Shown here piece after piece: positions 35,801 through 48,077 of a stretch of 64,000 nt of DNA. The translations under genes were made by a program, and so were the position numbers. Origin of the DNA: Sitta carolinensis (lineage: Eukaryota > Chordata > Aves > Passeriformes > Sittidae); assembly GCA_032173965.1 (NCBI GenBank), contig CM063292.1, positions 3,486,001 to 3,550,000 of the forward strand, given 5' to 3'. The notes beneath the pieces were generated by a model. It was not told the origin of the DNA and did not search any database. It saw nothing but the letters and a program-made list of their open reading frames with translations. How positions within the stretch are numbered: the stretch's first letter is position 1; each line of letters begins with the position of its first letter.

Positions 35801-38800
35801 TCCCAATGTCCTGAAACACTCCTTCCTCTGAGCTGTAATATAACTTATGAGCTAATATTACCTGACATGAAAACAATAACACTTCTCTAACAGGACAATA
35901 ATTATAGGAGCACTACCAGAATGGGAATCTGGAATGCACCAGTCCTTCCAAAGCCCTGCAGCCAGCAAAAAAATATGTTGGGATCTGCAGCTTCACAAAG
36001 CCTTTTCTTAATTTTAAGATCTCGTCTTAAACCCAGGAAAACATTATAGCACTTCTTTTTTTTCTAATCAGCTTTAGTTCTTTCCTTCTTCTGCCATCAG
36101 TAATGAAGAGCTAACAGTCCAAGCTACGCCCTCCTTGCCCTTGGGTCCCCCAGCTCTCCCTCGTCACTGAACTCTGCCTGAACTTTGTGATCAATTCTGT
36201 TGACAAGGCAGAAATAGATGATTTAGCTGCTTTTTCTGCTTTCCCAAAGCTGGAGGGAGCAGCAGCCAGGACCAACAGCAGTTCTGCCTCTGTCCAAGCA
36301 GGGAGGTGAAGCAGCAGAGTGCATTTCCCTTAGTCATTGTTCAGAGTGGGCTGAGACCCGAGTGACACCCTCTGCTAATCTCGTGTGCAGATCCCACCAC
36401 CGCCAGCACTCTCCCTGTTTTTACCTTCTGAGGTATTTACAGGTGAGAGAAGGAAGCATCTGCATTGATTTGACAAGGTTTTGCAGTCAAAGAGGAGAGT
36501 AGAAGCAATAGCACCCTGTGCTGTCACCTGACAAAGAAAAGGATGCACTCTACTGCTTGGCTGCATCACCACGGTCCAATGCACTGAGGTGACTCCTAGG
36601 GGGGAAACAGGCTGGGGAAAGCTCCTCTGAAAAGGACAATTGCTGCAGAAATAATGCAAAACCATCCCAACAAACCCCAGCAGCAATCAGAGCATGGAGG
36701 GTTATGGAACTCATCCAGGATGTGACCAGAAATCAAGAGTTCTCTTGAAGGACTCCACTGAGAATGTGCCAGGGAAAGCTCACTGGTACCTCTGCTGCCT
36801 GTATTGCTTTAGGAGCTTAGGGCAATTTGGGTGATTTCATTCTAATCAAAATCTTTTCCCATTTCTAATCCCTTCAGCTGATTAAATATTACTAGAAGGA
36901 AAATCGACACCCACACACAGAGCCTGGGCTGGGCCATTGAGTGCAGTTATTTATTGGAGGTCATTAGGGTTGAAAGACAGGCCCTTTTGGCCAGCTAAAT
37001 ACCCAGAAGGGAAGGACGAGCAACAGGAGATATCTCTATCACCCTCTAAGTAGTTTCTCATTGTCTGGTCTCAAAATAAATAGTCTGGAATGAATAAAAT
37101 TCAAATTAGTCTCTGTTCAGTGAGAGGGAGCTGTGCCAAGTGCTGCCATTTACTGAAGTCCTTCCACAGCACTGCTAAAAAGGAAAGTTCTAAACAGTGA
37201 CATCTTGGAGACAGAATTTGTTCTGGGCACAGACTGCTAACAAAATGTATGCACTAATGTAAAATTCCCAGGGACTTGGAGTTTCTACAGCCCGTGTCTA
37301 AACATTACTGAGGGTAAAAACAAATAGCATGATAGTTTCTGTTTGCTTCAAGAAAAGGGATTTTTTGACACCTTTATTGTGATTTTCCATGCAAAATGGT
37401 TAAAATGAACTGTGAAAATTCTGGCCTGAATGCATGAAGAAATCGCCATGAGCCCTTTTCCCCCTCTCTTGCTGCCACACATTTCTCTGTAAGGCACTGC
37501 CTGGATGTTTCCCAGGCAAGCAATAAGAGAGCAAGTGGTAATGAAGTTATTTCCCTCCAACATCAGGAGTGCTTGGAGCCACGGTCATATCTCAGCATCT
37601 CCTGTACCTTTCATGTCTTGTTGTTTATCACAGGAGCAATGAAAAGGAGCCTGGGAATGAGGTGTAGATTAATATGAATTATTGAAAGGGACCCAGGAGA
37701 AAGCGCTGCAGAAACAGGAGGATCTGTCATTTAAGCTCCAGGTAAGAGGTTTTAAAGCCCAAATGAGAGAAGTGAATGTGAAAATGCTCTGAATGTTGTT
37801 TGTGCTGCTTAATAGAGAGTAGGGGGTGTTGCTTTTACAGTTTGCAGCTATGTGTCCTGTCCTCACTCGAGCCAAGGGGAAAACCCATCCCCTCAAACCC
37901 CATCCTTTCCTGCTCACACTCATCCAAACCAGCACTGGATGAGGATAAAACTTTTGGGAAGAAGAGAAACTTCACTGGAAATCTCCTTTTCCTTTGGGAC
38001 CCTACACGACATTTTATTTAAGGCATCTTCTGTTGTCTGGTCCAGGCATTCAGCATGAAATTTTGGGTGTTCCCTGAATCATTCAGAGGATTTCCTTTCA
38101 CTTCATGCTAAAAGCCACTTGACAGCTGTGGAGGGATGGTGTCACTCATCATCTTCGAAGTTCCTTTACCTTTTCTTCGTAAGACAAAACTTTCATGTCT
38201 TTAAATGACTTTGTCAACCCCATTCGTTTCAAATTCTGCAAATCTCTTTCTAACAATGAAATCCAAAGCCACAGGAGGTGAGATTTTAGCAGTACTCCCA
38301 TTTAGTCCATGATTCATAGCATCTTCTTTGCAAAAATCTCTACAAGCATCTTTTGCTTAGTTTGGTGGATAAACTGAACAAATGGAGTCATTTTATGCTT
38401 TGCTGTATGCTAGCCTAACATGCTATAAAACCAACCAGCATTTCTGCTTTCCAGACTCTTGTTTTTCATTGCATTCATCCCTCTTCCTACTTTATGCCTG
38501 GTTTGCTTTAGATTAATCCCCCATAGTGGACGCACAGTAATTTCCTCAGGTTCAGCCCGAGTTTACGAGCGCCTTCCATTCTCTCTAATCTCTCTGTCTC
38601 TGTCTCACTATCTATCCTGCCAGGCATTTCCCTTGATTTTATCGTTAATTAATGCATCTTTGTAGTGTTTACAACAGCAGCTGAGTTATAAACATGACTC
38701 ACAGATCCATTCCTTGCCCAGTCCCACCTTTGCTGACTCAGTACGATGGCAATTTTTAGATTATAGTGAATGAAACATTTGCTGATTATTTTTCCTCTCT

Positions 38801-41800
38801 GGCCTTTTAGCAGTCGCAGCTGATAAGCCCTCATGACTTTGTAGGAGAAGAGGAGGTGGGGAATACAGATGGAGAAGGCAGAATGATCACTTTACAGGAG
38901 GCAATGCCAGCTTTGGGCAGGGAAGCTCACAAGGAGCACTTAGCCCATCCTAAACTCCCTAATCCTTGTGCCAAGCCAGCTCGAGAGCACCTTCAATCAG
39001 TCTGGAAGCTCCTCTGCATGAAGGGGTGGTGAAGCAGCCAGAGATCAGGGAAAAGTGGAATAACTGACAGCAGGATTTGGGCAACCCTTTGGGGTTTGCA
39101 GGGTTTGCTGCTGAAGCCTGGCAGCCCTGTGTGCTGGGAGGGGTCTGTGCTGGGCTGGGCAACGGGAACTTCCAAACAAACAGGCAGGGACTTTGGAGGG
39201 AGGAAGGAGCAAATCAAGGGCTCCAAATTCACTTTGGAAACACAAAGCTGCAAGGCACCAGGGTTACCAGGTGGGCTGAAGGTCTGATGAAGGGGATGAG
39301 GGAAGGGCTTGCTTTCTCTCCTGGTGATGGGATTTTAAAAGATGTTCAGTGTCAGCCTGATAAATTCACCCCCAGAGCTGCTGCAGGCACTCACAGGGGG
39401 AGGAAAAGCTCTGTCCCCCCTCCCCAAGTGCAGCACCCTTCAGGGCATGGGCGCCTCTCACAGCTCTGCAGGCACTGCTCTGCAAGCACAGGGCCTCCTC
39501 CTGAAAGCTCCACACTGACAGGGTCAAATAATAGCTTTTCTAATATTTTAGCCTCAACAAGGCTAACATTTCATGGATTAAGATACAGATCCCAAGGAGA
39601 AACCAGCCAAGTTATTAAGAAGAGCTCAAGGGTACTTTCTTTTAGTGGTACTAAATACACAACAATGAGTTTTATGCATATTGCTTTTAACACAAGGTCT
39701 CAAGGCTTGGGGAGAAACATAATTGGAATGATTTTTTATATATTTCTTTTCTTCTACATTTAATGCATCATAAATGGAGAAGTGGATTTGTATGGTAATT
39801 TGAACAGTACGGTGTTATGAAAAACAAGAGGAAGAAATCAATCCCACCAGTAAAAACTAAAAAAAAAAATAAATACTCAGACCTTCCTTCACTAGTTTTA
39901 AATGACTTGAGAAATAAATTAGAACAGGAGTAGCGGAAAAAATCAACAGCATTCAGTATTCAAACCTACCTCACCTGCTTAGCAATTCATGTTTTAATCT
40001 GGCAGTTTGTCACAGTAGCTAATGGAATTTTAACACTATTTCTCTTTCTGTTTGAAAAATGAAAGCACTTCTGTGTTTTATTCTTAAGCTACATAACTTT
40101 AAATAATCAGTCTTTCTAGTAACTTCCCCACCTGTTAAAAAGCTGTCTTCTCAAGGAGAATTAGTTGAAGATCAACTTTTTATTACCTCCTGTCCTTTTC
40201 CCCTGAATAGGAGTCTGTTGTTCTATTTCAGTATTACAAAAACAGTTCTTACAAGACCACAGTAATTATATTTATTTGATTTATGACTGGGAGAGCGAGG
40301 CACAGAAATCCCAAGTGATATGGCTGCGATGACAAAGAGATAATTTTACAGTGGTAATTGGGTTGTGACCACAATATTTCCTTTTCCCTTTTAATACTGC
40401 CCCAGCCAATGACAGATAACTCAGTGTGCACTGTAAGTCAGGTGTGTGTCTGTGTGTACAGGCAGAGCTCAAAAAACAACAGTACTGGTAGGCAGACACA
40501 TCCCTAACAGGGAGCAGGCAACTTCGGGTTAAAATCTTCAGATTTTCTTCCTGGAAAATTAACACCTTCTGTCGATTTGGCTCTTCGAATCCTGACATGG
40601 GTGTAATTCCCTCTAACTCCTGGTGGCACAGGGACAATCTCTCTGTCACCTGGCCCTGTGCAGACACCCTTCAGACAGTTTCTCTTTGAATCTGACCTTT
40701 TTTCTGTCTTAATCATGTCTGCTGTATCTGGCTGTACAAATGCATGAAAATGGCAAAAACTCCAATCTTGGCACCCCAAGCAGTCAAGTGTCAGGTTTTA
40801 GAGGGTCACCAGAAAGAGGAGTTGTTATTATCTCTATTGCTGTGTCCTGTAGTCTATATTGGATATTTGTGGTGTTTCAGTGATCCTGAGCTGCACCACT
40901 GAAATGACTCCCTTGAGATCAGTCATCAAAATGGTGTGATTCAGAAATGCTCTGGGACTGAAATAAAAAGCACTTGGTAAGAAAAGCATTTATGTAGTTC
41001 CCAGGTTTTATCTCGCAGTTTATGCTGTCAAGATGTTTTCAGCTCTGAGAGAAACATCAAAATGCACAGTCCAAGTGTGCGTGCAGAGCCAGAGAGAAAA
41101 TGGAGGGAAAACTTCATTTATCAGCAGCAGCCTCCTGCTGATTATCACCAGGCCTCTCTTTCAAAGCCCTCGGTTGCTAAGCTCTCAGCGAGGTCACAAA
41201 TGCTGCCCGAATTTGTTTCCTGATGTGCAGACAGCTGTGCCCTTTGGCTGGGGCCTCCTGATGCTCAGAGATGGCAGAAACCCTTCCCCACACACCCAGC
41301 TCGTGTGTGGTGCTCAGGGGCAGACTGATCCCCAGAGCTGAAGTCAGGAGAGGTTGTCCTGCAGTCATGACAGAGCTGGGGGTGCCTCCCTAAAATCCTG
41401 ACTGCCCAGTGCACCTGGGCACTCCTCCTGCTCCCCCTCCCACTGTGTGGAGAGCAAACAGCTCTCAGCCCCAAGCCAGGGCATGCAGCCTTTCCTCTGC
41501 CCGTGCCACACAACGTTTTCATTCCTTCAACCCTTTTAGACCTGAGTCTAAAAGTCATCCCTTATGCAAAATTCATTGGGGTCCATGTAGGAATGATAAT
41601 CCCTTTGGGATTCCTTTCCTCAGCTACTGTTTATTAACAGGCATAAATTTTTAGATATCCCGGAGGAAAAAGAGCACAGAAAACTTCAGGAAACTTCAGC
41701 AAAGTTGGTTCAGGTTCAGCCTTTGTGCATGGAGAGGAGTGAAAGGACACAGAAATGGGTGTGTTGCATGGCATGAACATTATTTTACATTTGCATAGCA

Positions 41801-44800
41801 AAGAAATGCCCCTAATGGGTCATTAATTCAGTGACAATTCAGCTGTGACCCCTTTCAGCTCTCATCAGAGTTGACAGAGAAAAAAGAAAGTTTTACAAAG
41901 GCAAGGAAGGGAATAAGGAATAAAACACTGCCAGTGATATGTGACTCAGCCTTCCAAGACAATTTGTGGCCCAACAGGGCCGTGGATCATGGCTGGGGTT
42001 TCCAGGGGCAGGGATGAACCAGCAATATTTTATAAAATGTTTAACAAATCCTGGGTACCACAGCCTGATTTACCACAGATTCCTGGGCCATTGCAGCATT
42101 ATTCTACCAGAATCAATAATGCTGCAACTTGGTAAGACTTGAATAATGAAGAGGTGGATTGAGTGCTTTACTGTCAATTTAATTATTCATACAAACGAGG
42201 CATTTGGCAAGAGAGGGGATTTCTATTGCTTCATAAAGACAAATTATGGGGGAATAAACAGGAACATGAAGCAAACATTGCTGGACTGAATAAAATGTTG
42301 GCATCAATCCTCAAAGTTTACCTTGCAATGTGTAATGTCATAATTAAATGGAGAAAAGGAGACCGAGCTATTCTTTATGGCCAGTGAGTAACAGAGGCAT
42401 CTGAAAAGGGGCTGAATTTCCATGTAACAAGGCTATCTAAATCCAATTAATTCCAAATGCTAACCACCAGTGAACACAATGGAAGCATTCAAATGAATTT
42501 TTTGGTGTTTAAATGCTCTTTTCAATCACATGTAATTTCTTTTTTTTTTTTTCCCCAAATAACCAAAACTTTGTTTTATTTATCTTCAGCATTCACATGG
42601 CACAAACATAAAGAACCTGAGAAAGTCCAGGCCTATACATTGGCTGTGGCCTAAAGGAGAAGCAGATCACAGACAGCAGGCTGTGTACTCAATCAATAAA
42701 AGAAACAGCATCAAATACTTTTGTGATGAAATTGCACCCACTGAAGATGCAGCACTGAGCTGATTTCTAAGCCAATGAATGAGGACAGTGCAGGCTTTGA
42801 AAATTAATTTCTTTTCCTCATTTTTCCCCTCCCCTTTTCCAGTGCATTCATATTTCCTTAAATAAATATTTTGATTTACACTTTTGTTTTCCCCCTGACT
42901 TTAAAAGCCTGAAATGCATCTTGTGTTAGAGATGCCAGGCAAAGCAATTATCTTGGTATTATATTTAAGCATCACAAAAAGCCTGTTTGGGGAGGGAGGA
43001 GGATTGACAGCAGTGCTTTTATTAAATTACAAGCTGCTCCCTGCAGAATGGCTGGGAGGCTGGAAGCACGGAGCATTTCCGAGTGAGATTGCCCATTATA
43101 TACAGACATCATTAGTCTGGAGTATCCATACATGCACATATGGATATTAACCAGAGAATTCAGATCTTTTTGGCTCTTCTGACAGAGAAATCTTGTCAGG
43201 TAAATATTGCATGATCGACCCAAAGGTGCAACACCAGCCTGAGAGAGCCCAGGCTGCCCTCAGGTGTCTCAGCACAAACACATCCCCAAAGGTCACACCA
43301 GCAGCCCCCATGTACATCATCTATGAAGAATCCTGCTGAAAAAAGGGCAGGAAAAGCATCCACGTTGTGCTGGAACCTCCCCCTGGTGCCCAGGAATGGG
43401 TGGGTTGCTGACTTTCTGTGCCAGACTTTAGATCTGCCTGGGGAACCTTCACTGCATAAATTTCTCAGTTCTTTTCTAAATACTTTACACTTTTGGCCAC
43501 TGCAACAGCATGTGCCCATAAATTCTACAGTTTTATTATGTGCTCTGTGGAAAAAAGAAAATTATCTCTGTTTTCTGTATGTGCTCTTTGTACAGGATGC
43601 AGAGAGCAAGACAGGAGAGATGAAACCACAGGTGAGCAAGTGACAGAGGCCACTTTGCTACAGCATCAGCTCTTATCAACCCCTGAATTAAACTCCTGTG
43701 AAGGCTTTCATTAGTGAAATCTGCAGGGAAAATGTGCTCCCTTCCGAGGCTGACTCTGCCAGGCTCTCCTGGCGTGTCACAGGGATGGGCTCTGAGCTGT
43801 GCCATCACAGCCACGAGCCCCCAGCCCGCTGGGCAAGCACCTGCTGCTCCTTCCTCAGCAGCAGCACCTTGTCCTTGCTGTGCAGCAGGGCTGAGAGAGG
43901 GAGGACAAACCAAATCACAGGAGGATGGCAGCCCTACCAAAGGAGGGGAACAAGGAGCAGAGAGGAATGTCATCCGTGCCAGCAAACCAGCCAAGCATAT
44001 GGAAACTGCATTTAAGGCATAAAGGGTGTGTAAGGAGTTGATATAACCAGATGGCTAAAGAGCAAGGAGAGAGCAATTACAGAAATTGTGAGAGGAACAG
44101 AGAACAGAGAAAGAACTTAAGGATTACGTACTTCATATTGAAAAGGGCACGGAGAATTTAACAGGGAAACTACAGCAGTAGTGATGAAGTTTTTTCCAAA
44201 AGTGAAAAAACGCATCAGCAGATGTTAGAACAGAGCCAGGAATTTGCCTTTCTCACCTGCAGAGAGGTGTCAGTGCTGAGGAGGAGCTCCCAGAGATGAG
44301 GCAGAAAGGTCCAGGAGGGCAGAAGCAGAGCCTGGCCGGGACAGAAGGACAGCTCTGGGGTGAGGTGCATGGTTGAGTCCTCCAGAGCTGGGTTCAGGGC
44401 CTGGCTTCCTCAGACACCAAATTAGGTATTTTTCATTTGTGGGCATTCATCTCCCATTAATAAAATTCAGATAAAAAATATTTCTATCCAACCTCTGCCT
44501 CTGACAGATATTTGTATGGTTCTAGCCTGCAACGAGGTCCTGATCAAGCAAAATGCACAGCTGCAGCTCCCAATAGAACAATTAGAAATTAGGTATTAGA
44601 GCACCCAGTCTCAGAAAAGGAAACTTAAAGTACATGTATTTCTTGATAAATAAATGTAGCACTTAAATCACTCAATTGCAGACAGCATTTACTCATTGCT
44701 TTGGATTTATTCACCTTCTTGTCAGCTGGTTTCAGAAAAATAACCTTTAACAACACCACACAAGGGCTTCACAAGGTAGGAAGGAAATGCTAATTGGTTT

Positions 44801-46066
44801 TATCCTTTTGTGAAGCAATCCATCCAAAGTTAATTAGAATAGGTTTACTTTTTCTTTGCAGAAATAATCCCTAAGAAAGACTGATGGGCAGAGCAAGCTG
44901 CGTCCTGCACAGAGGTGGGAGGATTTCAGTGATTCCGAGCTGTGCTCCCAGAACTCCCTAGCCTTCAGGCATCTCTCTGGTCTTTCTCTGTGGATGGTAT
45001 AATTAGGGCTTGAGTGAAAACCCCAGTGGTGAAGCCTGATACCAAGTCAATCTTGTGGGCACCACGTGGGCCCAGAGAGATGTGCCCCAAAAGTCCAATT
45101 AGCAAAGGCTGCCTGCCCTAGGCTGTGCCAGAGCCGTGCTCAGTGCTGATAAAGAGCAGAGGAGCTGCAGCTCAGGCTCCACCAGCCCCTCACACATCAC
45201 AGGGCTGAGGAGCAACTGCACTTTGTCCCCATCTCACTTCTCCTGGTGACCTTCACACTCCCAGCGTGACATTTAAATCCCACAGACTCACACGTCTCTC
45301 TGGAAGCAGGATTCACCCCAGAGCCTCCAGCCAGGCTGGCTACAGACACCAGCCCAGGCTTTTCTCTCTGGCTGGGGAGCCCACAGAGGGTGCTTGTCCA
45401 CAGAACCTGACCCCAGGTTTCTTGGACCCTCTGACCGAGGCCAAGCAAACAGAATTTGTGTGAAATCTCTGCCATCCCAGCTGCAGAACCCAAAAGCGTT
45501 ACAGCAAGCCCAGCCCCACACAGCCATGCATGAGCAAAGCGAGAAAATCGTAAGTTTTGATTTCCTATCGTCTGTAAAGAGAAAAGGAAAAGGTTCTTGG
45601 CTGTTGGAAAAGCACTGCAGATCTGGAAAAGAGAGTGCTCAGCACCGGTGCTTTACAAGCCATAGGTCCATTCTTTTATAGAAGGAGAGAACTGCCCTAA
45701 TAGCCAAGGGAATGCTGAGACACAGCACCCATGGACCCTACAAATTCCCCTTTCCATGTAGGGATATTAAAGAGCAAATCCCAGTTTCAAGAGGGATGCC
45801 AGTCGTGGAGAGTGCTGCTGAGAAATTAAAGTGGTTTCTCCAGACCAAGCAACTGTAGCATGACTATGATGGAAAGAGTTAATAGAGACTGAAATTGTTT
45901 TATTAAGTAGATTTGCCAGAATTTACTGATTATTAAACCTCATTAGCCGGGGACTTGTACTCCATGTTCTTACCCAGTTGCTGCCTGCTGCCTGCTGGAT
46001 ACACGGAGGGATGCTGGAGAGATTATTTTCTAAGCCCTTCCCCCTTCCCTCTCCCTCCTCTTCCAG
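32841..46066. other. Intergenic DNA upstream of KCNG4
   Basis: No coding exon, RNA gene or clear transposon was recognised. The longest frame (39077-39763, 228 codons) starts at TTG, has no family resemblance and is treated as chance. Short homopolymers and a GTGTGTGTCTGTGTGT run near 40441-40458 are present. An adjacent gene expected from the mammalian order (WFDC1) was looked for by its cysteine motif on the minus strand and not found. Confidence 0.45.
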
Positions 46067-46372
46067 GGCCACATTGACAGTCCCGGGGAAAGAGAGGAGA
46101 GACAGGGAGAGGGCAGGATCCACCAGCTCTCCCTCAACACCTTCCACCGGGAAGCCCCCGGAGAGGAGCAGCCCCTCGGGGACACCTTAGCTGAGCATCC
46201 CTTAGCACGACATATGTTACAGCAACACGCACGGCTGCTTCCCCCTTCCAGGAAAGAGGAGAAGGAGGAAGAGGAGAGAGACAGCCAGCTGCAGAGCGCT
46301 CCAGGGATTTTCCATGTAACCAACACCGGAGCCCCCAGGAGCGGCGGGCGGTCGCTGCTCCGAGCGCGGCAT
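46067..46372 (+). other. KCNG4: Likely 5' non-coding exon of KCNG4
   Basis: The segment is bounded on the right by a strong splice donor, GTGAGTGAG, starting at 46373. On the left a long pyrimidine tract ending in TTCCAG (AG at 46065-46066) could be an acceptor; alternatively transcription starts within this GC-rich DNA and the left edge is not a splice site. The exon would join the acceptor at 47276-47277, placing 50 bases of further leader before the start codon. From memory, mammalian KCNG4 also has a non-coding first exon. Transcript data are needed to fix the ends. Confidence 0.45.
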
Positions 46373-46680
46373 GTGAGTGAGTGAGCATCCCCCGCGGGGC
46401 AGCCTGGCCCCGGAGCTGCCCTGCCCTGTCCTGCTGGTGAGTCACTTCGCGAAACTTTCCTTGCAGTGCTCGCACTTCGCTGGTTTGGGGGGGAAAAAGT
46501 GCTTTTTCATCTCTAGGGAGTACGGGCATAAAGCAGGGGTTTGTCCCGGAGAGGAGGCGGGGAGTGTTCCCACCGCTCCGGGCTGAGAAAACACTTGCTG
46601 CCTGCTTTACAAAGTTTTCTCCGCGGTGGGCAAAGGTTCCCCTCTAACTTCTCAGTAACGCGCAGCGGCACGAGGTCGGG
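46130..46680 (+). promoter_or_regulatory. KCNG4: CpG-rich promoter region of KCNG4
   Basis: CpG dinucleotides cluster here (for example the GCGGCGGGCGG run near 46341-46351 and CCCCGCGGGG near 46390-46400), in contrast to the depleted flanks. The region surrounds the putative first exon, about 1 kb before the coding start. No TATA box is evident. Broad, TATA-less initiation would be typical of such a region; that is inference. Confidence 0.5.
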
Positions 46681-47078
46681 TTGATCAGAACAGTCATCAT
46701 TTAGGCAGAACTTTCCCACTTAAAGCATTTGGTAAACCTCTCCCAGCTAATCCTTGCAATCCCCCGAGAGGCAGGACGGGCGTGCAGCGAGAGGCAGAGG
46801 AATCACAATCTGAGCAGTCCGGTTAAAGCAATTAGGAACTTCGCATCCAGCCGATGGCAGGTAATTGACCGCTCCATCTCTAATAACTATTAAGCGGCTT
46901 AGTTGAGTTAGCGAGTGGTTAAGGGTTTATAGAAATAAGACAGGGAAGCGACAACGACCCGAAAATAACGATCTCACGGTGTCCAGAGGCGCTCGGAGAA
47001 GAGCCCGAGGTGTTCCCGTTCGGATTTGCAGGCTCGGTGATAATTATGAATGAGGCTGTAGCTCTGCTCCGTCCCGAT

Positions 47079-47095
47079 GTTGCCAGACAACCAAT
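47079..47095 (+). promoter_or_regulatory. RFX X-box-like site fused to a CCAAT box
   Basis: GTTGCC-A-GACAAC at 47079-47091 matches the RFX X-box consensus GTNRCC(0-3N)RGYAAC with one mismatch, and it runs straight into CCAAT at 47091-47095. It lies about 230 bases before the KCNG4 start codon, within the first intron if the upstream exon is real, or in an alternative promoter. Confidence 0.4.
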
Positions 47096-47277
47096 GAGGC
47101 TGCAAAGCAAAGCTCATTCACGGGCTGCAGGTTTCGGGAAGGAGCACAGAGGTGACTTTTACTTACAAAACAGGCACTCATTAAATTCCTCACTGAGGAA
47201 AGTGGTGGCGAACACCTTTTCTCTGGCAGTAACCTCTGCTGTGTTTTCTCCTCCTGCCTGTATCTTCTGGCTGACAG

Positions 47278-47327
47278 ATCCCCCTGCTCTGATGCCGCTC
47301 TGGATGTCCCGGTGAGAACTCTTAGAG
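47278..47327 (+). other. KCNG4: KCNG4 5' UTR immediately before the start codon
   Basis: A pyrimidine-rich tract (CTCCTCCTGCCTGTATCTTC region) ending in CTGACAG supplies a strong splice acceptor with AG at 47276-47277, so this exon starts at 47278. The 50-base leader contains an upstream ATG at 47292 opening an 8-codon frame (stop included) that stops at 47313-47315, 12 bases before the KCNG4 ATG. Confidence 0.65.
47292..47315 (+). CDS. Short upstream ORF in the KCNG4 leader (MPLWMSR)
   Basis: ATG to TGA gives seven residues. The ATG has a weak context (C at -3), and a second in-frame ATG lies at codon 5. It ends 12 bases before the main start codon, close enough to reduce initiation there. 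The initiator ATG overlaps a TGA (TGATG at 47290-47294) that would end a longer upstream frame beginning at 46214 if the two leader exons are spliced as proposed. Translation is not shown by the sequence. Confidence 0.35.
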   Translation: MPLWMSR

Positions 47328-48077
47328 ATGCCTATTCTCTCCAGAGGCAGTGACCAAGACTATAGCAACATTAGCTACAACTCCTGCAATTCCTTGAGCC
47401 ACCTCCTTCCCATCTGCGTGGAAACCCCTTCTGTCAAGGGGGTCCATTACCAGAGAGCCAGGAGGATTTACCGCCCTGACCAAGTGTCTGCAGCCGATCT
47501 AAAGACAGAGATCATGATCAACGTGGGAGGCATCAAGTACCTGCTGCCTTGGAGTACTTTAGACGAGTTTCCCCTGACCAGACTGAGCAAACTGAAGCTT
47601 TGCAGCAGCTACGAGGAAATCATCCAGCTGTGTGACGATTACGACGAGGACACCCACGAGTTCTTCTTCGACAGGAACCCCAACGCTTTCGGGATGATTG
47701 TCAGCTTCCTCGCAGCGGGCAAGCTGATGCTCTTGAGAGACATGTGTGCCTTGTCTTTCCAGGAGGAGCTGAGGTACTGGGGCATTGAGGAATCCAACCT
47801 GGAGAACTGCTGCTTTCGGAAACTGTTCCAGAAGCTGCAGGAGCTGGCCGAGATCCGCAAAGAAGAGGAGCTCCGGCGGAGCAAGGAAGCTTCGTGTGTC
47901 TTGGATGAGAAAACCAGATTTGGGCAGTTCATGAACAGACTCAGAGACATGGTGGAAAACCCCCAGTCAGGACTGCCGGGCAAAGTCTTTGCTTGTCTCT
48001 CCATCCTCTTTGTGGCCACCACGGCTATCAGCCTTTGTGTGAGCACAATGCCAGACTTGAGAGCTGAAGAAGACAGG
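47328..48077 (+). CDS. KCNG4: KCNG4 coding exon 1: N-terminus, T1 domain, S1
   Basis: This encodes residues 1-250 of the Kv6.4 potassium-channel modifier subunit. Kv6 subunits are electrically silent alone and form heterotetramers with Kv2 channels (KCNB1) in the plasma membrane, shifting their inactivation. The start MPILSRG resembles the human KCNG4 start MPMPSRD. The T1/BTB tetramerisation domain spans about residues 61-165, with INVGGIKYLLPWSTLDEFPL, CDDYDED, EFFFDRNP and SFLAAGKL blocks typical of Kv6. ENPQSGLPGKVFACLSILFV leads into S1 (about 216-240). The exon ends in MPDLRAEEDR followed by donor GTAAGT at 48078, phase 0, the same junction as in human KCNG4 (RAEED-Q-GECS). KCNG4 was preferred over KCNG1 because the T1-S1 sequence and the short linker match it better. 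No disruption is seen in this exon. Confidence 0.96.

Noticed and set aside
39077..39763. 228-codon open frame on the plus strand
   Set aside because: It starts at TTG rather than ATG, shows no domain or family resemblance, has low-complexity ends and is not flanked by convincing splice signals. A chance frame is more likely.
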